Shown piece after piece: positions 51,307-55,986 of a stretch of DNA of 55,986 bases. The first letter of the stretch is position 1. Every line of letters begins with the position of its first letter. Both the position numbers and the translations under genes were made by a program. Source of the stretch: Methanobacteriota archaeon (GTDB taxonomy: Archaea > Halobacteriota > Methanosarcinia > Methanosarcinales > Methanosarcinaceae); the NCBI GenBank assembly GCA_016841265.1, contig JAENZL010000009.1, forward strand, positions 13,302-69,287, read 5' to 3'. The notes beneath the pieces are model-generated. The model was not told the DNA's origin. It saw nothing but the letters and a program-made list of their open reading frames with translations, and ran no database searches.

Positions 51307-51474
51307 TTGGATAAGAAATTCCAGATTTTACTGGCAGTTGTAGCTTTGTTGCTATTTGTCGGAGCATTCACATATTTCACCCAAAACCCTCTGCTGTGGG
51401 GGACGGGAGCTGTCGCTGTGCTTTTTATGGTCTTACTTTTCAGGATAGACCCTCTCAGCCCTGAAGAAAAATGA
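51307..51474 (+). CDS. Small two-helix membrane protein
   Basis: A 55-residue product (MDKKFQILLAVVALLLFVGA...) has two hydrophobic segments separated by TYFTQNPLLWG. It ends in a short polar tail, RIDPLSPEEK. I place the start at TTG 51307 because GGGGAGAG lies six bases upstream. ATG 51259, with a weaker site, would add 16 polar residues. No family is recognised. The hydrophobic pattern and tail are typical of small archaeal membrane proteins. Confidence 0.65.
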   Translation: MDKKFQILLAVVALLLFVGAFTYFTQNPLLWGTGAVAVLFMVLLFRIDPLSPEEK

Positions 51475-51845
51475 GAGAATGAGCAGGAAAAAAGAAGATC
51501 TGGGAAGAGACGGGAAGAGACGGGAAGAGAAAGAAAGGAAATCGAAAGGACTTTAACTCCGGAATATTTAACGTAAAAACTCCCCGTTGAACCTTTAGTA
51601 ACAGTAGTAGTGTTTCTCAAGATAATTCTTAAGATTTATTTTTCAGAATTATTCTGGAGCTATTTTAGAGTTGTTCCAGAGTTATTTCCCATAGTTGCTT
51701 CCTGGGGGTCGTTTACCACAATTAATTCCAGGGATTGTTTGATACAGTCATTTCCCGGAATTATTTTTAAGTCATTTCAAGTTATTTCAAGTTATTTTTT
51801 AGATTCAAGACCGGGTTCCGGACGAAAATTAAGATATAATTCGGG
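51475..51845. other. Intergenic region with short repeats
   Basis: Short duplications (GACGGGAAGAGA at 51510-51535, TTCAAGTTATT at 51775-51800) and AT-rich sequence. The promoter of the DUF3160 gene should lie in the last 100 bp (AAGATATAATTCGGG just before the start). No gene is visible. Confidence 0.45.
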
Positions 51846-54248
51846 ATGAAGCCTATGAAACGGAAGATCAGGATTACTGCATTATGCTTGATGCTCCTCA
51901 TCTCCACTCTTTTTGCCGGCTGTGTTGACCAGGAGCCGGCTGAGGATGGAGATGAAGCAGGGGAAGGGGGAGCAGGGGAAGAGGTTGATGAAGTAGACGG
52001 GGAAGGAGGAGCAGGGGAAGAAAATCCTTCCGGGGAAGAAGGGGGCACCGTGCCCGAACTTGAGGATAAGAGTGCGGGATTTTTAAGATACTACAGCCCC
52101 GAAAAAGCTGAATTCGAAGCGAAGGTCCCCGCCTACTCCCTGCCTCTCGACGAGTCGGGAATTGCGAATTATGGGAATTTTTCGGGGAAGATAAGCCCTG
52201 GGGCTTCGGACCTTGAGATACTGAAGGAAAACGGTTTTGTCGTGATCGAAAACCCCTACAGTCCCGGGGAAGAGGACATTACAAGGATGTACTCCATCCT
52301 GGAAGAAGAGGAGGTCCCGATCTTTATTACCACCGATTCCCTGCTGCACCTCTACCACATCCAGTTTGACGAGACCCTGCGCCAGATCGAGGAAGAGGAA
52401 TTTTACGATGCGATCTGGGAAACCGATAAAGCCCTGCTGGAAGCCTCAGTCGAGGAGTACAACAGCGCGTCAGGGGAAGTGAAGGAAGCCGCAAGAAGAA
52501 ACGCAGCCTATTTTGCCGTTGCTTTGAGCCTGCTCCAGCCGAAGCCCGACCAGATGCAGGATACTGAAGACCCCTACGCCATGGAGGATGAGTCTTTCTT
52601 TCCGGCAGGTTCGGAAGAAGAGTATCAATTTGAGGTCCCATCATTCGTAAAAGAAGAGGTCGATGCCGAACTTGCCCTGATCGAAGCCCATGCCGGTTTT
52701 GCGCCTTCCCCTCTTTTCATGTACACGGAAGACTACTCCCAGTACGTGCCCAGGGGCCATTATACCCGCTCCGAGCTGCTGCAAAACTACTTCAAAGCCT
52801 TCATGTGGCACGGCAGGATGACAATGCTCCTGAAAGGGAAACTGATCCAGGCCGAAGCCCCGGAAAAGGAAGCCCGGATCCAGACCATGCAGGCGAGCCT
52901 GATCGCTTCGGAGCTTGAATCGGACCCGGAACTCTTTGGAAACTGGGACAGGATCTACCTGGTTACGGCGTTCTATGTAGGCTTTTCCGATGACCTCGGG
53001 CCCTATGAGTACATCGAAGCCCTTGATACCGTCTTTGTCGGGGATTTCGAGCCTGAAAAACTGGACGAAGCCAGTGTTGCGGAAATGAAAGCAAAACTTG
53101 CCGAATTCCAGGGCCCTGAAATCTACGGCGGCACCGGAGCCTGCGTGCTTGAGCCACCCTTTACCCCGGAACAGGCTGATGAGTGCCTGAACGACACCCG
53201 GGGCTTTCGCTTCATGGGGCAGCGCTTTATCCCGGACTCCTACATGTTCTCGAACCTCGTGGGAGCCTACACCGGGGAATACCTGGGAGATGCAGAAGAG
53301 CCGCCTTTCACCCTGGTAATCTCGGGAGCTGGCAGGCCGATCAGGGGCTTTCCCCGCGGGCTTGATGTCATGGCTCTCCTGGGCTCGGAACGGGCAGGTT
53401 ACTGGCTGGAAGAACTGGACGATTCGAACTACGAAAACTACAGCGGCCGGTATGAAGAGCTGGACGCTGAATTTTCCGCCTTCAACGAAAGCGACTGGAA
53501 CAGGAACCTTTACTGGGCCTGGCTCTATTCCCTCCAGCCCCTGCTTGAGGAGCACGGGGAAGGCTACCCGACCTTCATGCAGACCGAAAGCTGGCAGGAT
53601 AAGGAACTGAACACGGCTCTTGCTTCCTGGACCGAGCTCAGGCACGACACGATACTCTACGCCAAGCAGAGCTATACCATGGTAGAATCCGCAGCCCCGA
53701 TGCTTCCGGAAGAAAAACCTGTCGTGGGTTATGTGGAACCTGTGCCCGAGTTCTATGCCAGGCTCCTTACTCTCACCCGGATGACGAACCAGGGCCTGGA
53801 TGAAATGGAAGTGCTCGATTCCTCTTCGAAACGCAGGCTCACAAACTTTGAGAGCGTCCTGGAAAGGCTTCTGGAAATCTCGGAAAAGGAACTTGAAAAC
53901 GAAGAGCTCAGCGAAGACGACTACGAGTTCATAAAGACCTTCGGGGACCAGCTCGAAGGTGTCATATCGGACGTCGATGAAAAAGCCCGGAAAACCACCA
54001 TCGTGGCTGACGTCCACACCGAAGGGAACAGCGGCATGGTGCTTGAGGAAGGTGTCGGATACGTGGACATGCTGGTGGTCGCATACAAACTCCCCGACGG
54101 CCGAATCCTTGTGGGCGCGGGCCCCGTAATGAGCCACTACGAGTTCAAACAGCCCATGGACGACCGCCTCACCGATGAAAAATGGAGAGAAATGCTGGAG
54201 GAAAAACCTCCGGAAAAGCCGGAGTGGACCTCCACTTACATTTCTTAA
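51846..54248 (+). CDS. DUF3160 domain lipoprotein
   Basis: This 800-residue exported protein has a basic N-terminus and a hydrophobic core (ALCLMLLISTLFAGC) ending in a lipobox-like AGC. A long Glu/Asp/Gly-rich linker (residues ~35-75, GEGGAGEEVDE repeats) follows. A large DUF3160 domain then starts near 90 (FEAKVPAYSLPLDESGIANY), with the conserved IFITTDSLLHLYHIQFDETL and later RHDTILYAKQSY. Its function is unknown. The acidic linker is encoded by imperfect DNA repeats. The start is ATG 51846 or 51855. It stands alone and would be anchored outside the cell. Confidence 0.9.
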   Translation: MKPMKRKIRITALCLMLLISTLFAGCVDQEPAEDGDEAGEGGAGEEVDEVDGEGGAGEENPSGEEGGTVPELEDKSAGFLRYYSPEKAEFEAKVPAYSLPLDESGIANYGNFSGKISPGASDLEILKENGFVVIENPYSPGEEDITRMYSILEEEEVPIFITTDSLLHLYHIQFDETLRQIEEEEFYDAIWETDKALLEASVEEYNSASGEVKEAARRNAAYFAVALSLLQPKPDQMQDTEDPYAMEDESFFPAGSEEEYQFEVPSFVKEEVDAELALIEAHAGFAPSPLFMYTEDYSQYVPRGHYTRSELLQNYFKAFMWHGRMTMLLKGKLIQAEAPEKEARIQTMQASLIASELESDPELFGNWDRIYLVTAFYVGFSDDLGPYEYIEALDTVFVGDFEPEKLDEASVAEMKAKLAEFQGPEIYGGTGACVLEPPFTPEQADECLNDTRGFRFMGQRFIPDSYMFSNLVGAYTGEYLGDAEEPPFTLVISGAGRPIRGFPRGLDVMALLGSERAGYWLEELDDSNYENYSGRYEELDAEFSAFNESDWNRNLYWAWLYSLQPLLEEHGEGYPTFMQTESWQDKELNTALASWTELRHDTILYAKQSYTMVESAAPMLPEEKPVVGYVEPVPEFYARLLTLTRMTNQGLDEMEVLDSSSKRRLTNFESVLERLLEISEKELENEELSEDDYEFIKTFGDQLEGVISDVDEKARKTTIVADVHTEGNSGMVLEEGVGYVDMLVVAYKLPDGRILVGAGPVMSHYEFKQPMDDRLTDEKWREMLEEKPPEKPEWTSTYIS

Positions 54249-54658
54249 TTTTTTTTATTTAGATGAAAATAATCGCCTGGTCAGAGAAATATTTCACTGT
54301 CCCGGAAAACCGTTTTTCAATTCGATTGTTAAAAAATGCCTCCGCCAGCTTGCCTGGTGGCCGTCATAAAAAAGAATAATAAAGAGATATGAATTTTGAA
54401 GAGGATACTGAAAAAGCAGTATTTGCAGATTGCATTTATTCATTTTTTTTACTCTTGCCAGTTTTTTAGGTTGCTTCTCTTTTTTTGCTTTCTCTCTTTT
54501 TCTAACCTCTCTTTTGTTCCTTTTTTCTCTTCTTTTTATCTGCCTACTTTTTATTCTGCAAAAGCCGGCTGCCTTCGACTCTCGGGGATAAGAACGACAA
54601 GGGATGGCCAGTTCCGCTTGTAGGGGGCATAACTAAGGGTTCAGAGCAAGCCATTACT
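54249..54658. other. Intergenic region, no gene
   Basis: AT-rich with a CTTTTTTCTC-type tract at 54470-54540, then a less AT-rich stretch (54560-54640, GGATAAGAACGACAAGGGATGG). The latter looks like old coding or mobile-element debris but cannot be assigned. Confidence 0.4.
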
Positions 54659-55080
54659 TTTTTAACCTTAACTCCGCCTCGCGTAGGGTATAAACCAATT
54701 CAATGATTCGTTCTTCTGACATCGTTTTTTAACAGAATTATGCATTTTTTCTCTTTCTGTTACGTTCAATTTCATCAGATCTTTTTTCTATATTCAGTTT
54801 TATCTAGTCTTATGATGTCGAAAATGTAGAATGAAACAAATCGGGGATTATAGACAAAACTTATTCCCTATAGAGTATAAGTTTGAGTACATTTTTGTAT
54901 TTTTGCTTATTACTAAATTCGACACCTGAAGGCCCAAACATCAATTTGATACATTGATCTCAGCGGGAAATTGACAGGGGACATTTTGATTTTATTTTGG
55001 CCCCCTTGCTGAAAAACATGATCAAGCGCATTGGCCAGTGGAATAAATTATTCCCTATTGTGGCAGAGTTAAGGTTTTAA
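54659..55080. mobile_element. Decayed element bounded by terminal inverted repeats
   Basis: Left end TTAACCTTAACTCCGCC-TCGCGTAGGGTATAA and the reverse complement of the right end, TAAAACCTTAACTCTGCC-ACAATAGGGAATAA, match over about 30 bp. They delimit a 420-bp segment. At the right end an open tail of nearly 40 codons (GHFDFILAPLLK..., MIKRIGQWNKLFPIVAEL, RF stop) ends inside the repeat, as transposase genes often do. The interior otherwise has no open frame. It is probably a deletion derivative or MITE of a larger IS. No target duplication could be established. Confidence 0.5.
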
Positions 55081-55311
55081 TTAAAAATATCAACCGAATA
55101 ACACCGGACGATCATTTCTTTTAAGCACATATATTTTCGTATTTAGGTATCTTTTTTGACCATTTTAGCACAAAATATTACTAATACACATAATTTTTTA
55201 ATACCAACTTACAAAAAAGTATTAATATTTAACATATATTGATAAAATCATGTTAACATTTATATAGTAAATCGTCATTGATATTCATACTGACAAAAAA
55301 GTTTGGCTTTC

Positions 55312-55476
55312 TTCAGAAAGCTTCAAAAAGTATCGATCTTCCTGCAAAAAAAGGAAGATGTTGTCAAGCGCTAAGAATAATAACGCTAGAGACGGCATTC
55401 TGCGGAATATAAGGAATCTCCGGAAGAGGAGTATACAAACGCTGCAGATGCCGCCAGGGAATTGAAAGGAGACTGA
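55312..55476 (+). pseudogene. Decayed DUF2795 paralogue
   Basis: Read in shifting frames, this stretch gives QKASKSIDLPAKK, then EDVVKR, then AKNNNARDGILRNIRNL, then PEEEYTNAADAARELKGD and a stop. These line up in order with the intact DUF2795 protein encoded just downstream (AQKILKSIDFPVKR, NDIIEQ, ARKSGAIPDILRGLGML, PDREYNSAEDVAEELHK). At least three frameshifts separate the pieces, and no start codon is clear. It is a dead tandem duplicate, ending 22 bp before the intact gene's ATG. Confidence 0.75.
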
Positions 55477-55498
55477 ACAAAAGTAAAGGGGGATTATC

Positions 55499-55732
55499 AT
55501 GGAAACTGAGAGTAAAGGCGGATTTGTTACAGAACTTCCTATGGATGCTCAGAAGATATTAAAAAGTATAGATTTTCCTGTAAAAAGGAACGACATTATT
55601 GAGCAAGCCAGGAAGAGTGGAGCAATCCCGGACATACTACGGGGACTTGGCATGCTTCCGGACAGGGAATACAATAGCGCTGAGGATGTCGCCGAGGAAC
55701 TTCATAAAATTTACGTAGGGATCTCATCCTGA
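55499..55732 (+). CDS. DUF2795 family protein
   Basis: The 77-residue soluble protein contains the DUF2795 pattern: L..IDFPVKRNDIIEQARKS, then GAIPDILRGLGMLPDREYNS and AEDVAEELHKI. It has a mixed helical makeup with no cysteines or metal motifs. Family function is not established. The start is ATG 55499 after GGGGGA. The AT-rich sequence before the adjacent pseudogene (TTTATATAG near 55259) may hold the promoter, so the message would carry the dead paralogue as a long leader. Confidence 0.88.
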   Translation: METESKGGFVTELPMDAQKILKSIDFPVKRNDIIEQARKSGAIPDILRGLGMLPDREYNSAEDVAEELHKIYVGISS

Positions 55733-55916
55733 AAAGCGTAACTTATTTTTTTCATAGGACTTACGCAGTTGAAGCAAAAACCAGTAGCTTGAGACACCAA
55801 ACTGTCGAACTAATAATGTTCCTGGGAAAGTCTCAAGTGCTTGTTTTTCTTCTCAAGTGCGTAATTTCTATTTCATTTATTTCAGGAGTGATTAAAAAAT
55901 AATTATAGAAATAACA
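55733..55916. other. 3' region of the DUF2795 gene
   Basis: No gene is visible. A duplicated TCTCAAGTGC (55830 and 55850) and AT-rich sequence precede the terminal repeat array. Confidence 0.4.
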
Positions 55917-55986
55917 CTTCTAAAAACAACACTTCTAAAAACAACACTTCTAAAAACAACACTTCTAAAAACAACACTTCTAAAAA
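55917..55986. repeat. 15-bp tandem repeat at the window end
   Basis: Four to five copies of AACACTTCTAAAAAC run to the last base. The array probably continues beyond the window. Confidence 0.9.

Noticed and set aside
52641-54137. 498-codon frame antisense to the DUF3160 gene
   Set aside because: Same codon-bias effect; the forward frame has a signal peptide and a clear domain.

Overview
The window reads as a chromosome segment of a Methanosarcina-type methanogenic archaeon. The evidence is: methanogenesis marker protein 11, the archaeal tRNA C56 methylase aTrm56, AMP phosphorylase, NcsA-type tRNA thiolation, archaeal TATA boxes (TTTATATA-like) upstream of many genes, GGAGG/GGTGA Shine-Dalgarno sites, a PGF-CTERM-like secreted protein and long AT-rich intergenic regions. 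The genus is inferred from gene content and style; the species cannot be told from sequence alone. No rRNA, tRNA, CRISPR array or complete IS was seen.

Layout. 1-6.2 kb: eukaryote-like PPP phosphatase, a small unknown protein, a TPR protein, a DUF434 protein, an ornithine cyclodeaminase/alanine dehydrogenase homologue, and a DUF2178 membrane protein plus Xre regulator pair behind repeated putative operators. 6.6-13.6 kb: cobyric acid synthase, a secreted PGF-CTERM-like protein, an orphan FtsX-type permease, two tandem related small-RNA candidates, and an EamA transporter. 13.9-22.3 kb: AMP phosphorylase, aTrm56, an ADP-forming acyl-CoA synthetase alpha-type protein, a shikimate-kinase-like protein, and the UPF0237/UPF0210 pair. 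22.5-25.7 kb: a deletion scar that joins the 3' ends of a catalase gene and a metX-CBS gene, a helical repeat protein, and three paralogous genes for 27-34 residue membrane peptides that are too short for ordinary gene calling. 26-29.8 kb: an exported thiol-redox cluster (TlpA-like lipoprotein, CcdA, DUF3179, a two-domain lipoprotein). 29.9-41.3 kb: a phosphoribosyltransferase, a fused antitoxin-toxin reading frame, a Kef-type antiporter, a ferredoxin-nitroreductase, a metallophosphoesterase with a probable non-canonical start, a truncated CorA, a pirin, NcsA, and a membrane protein. 41.5-46.4 kb: a LRR-Roc-COR (Roco) GTPase and the molybdenum cofactor genes mobA and mobB-moaE. 46.7-56 kb: RadC, marker protein 11, an IorA-like TPP enzyme, a DUF3160 lipoprotein, a decayed inverted-repeat element, and a DUF2795 gene preceded by its own decayed paralogue.

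A trait of the whole window is the abundance of short tandem arrays (9-30 bp units) between genes. Several begin exactly at, and copy, a stop codon, and some have expanded into coding tails. The best candidates for something undescribed are the three-member micro-membrane-protein family at 24.6-25.7 kb, the paired sRNA candidates at 11.3-11.8 kb, and the stop-codon-copying repeats.
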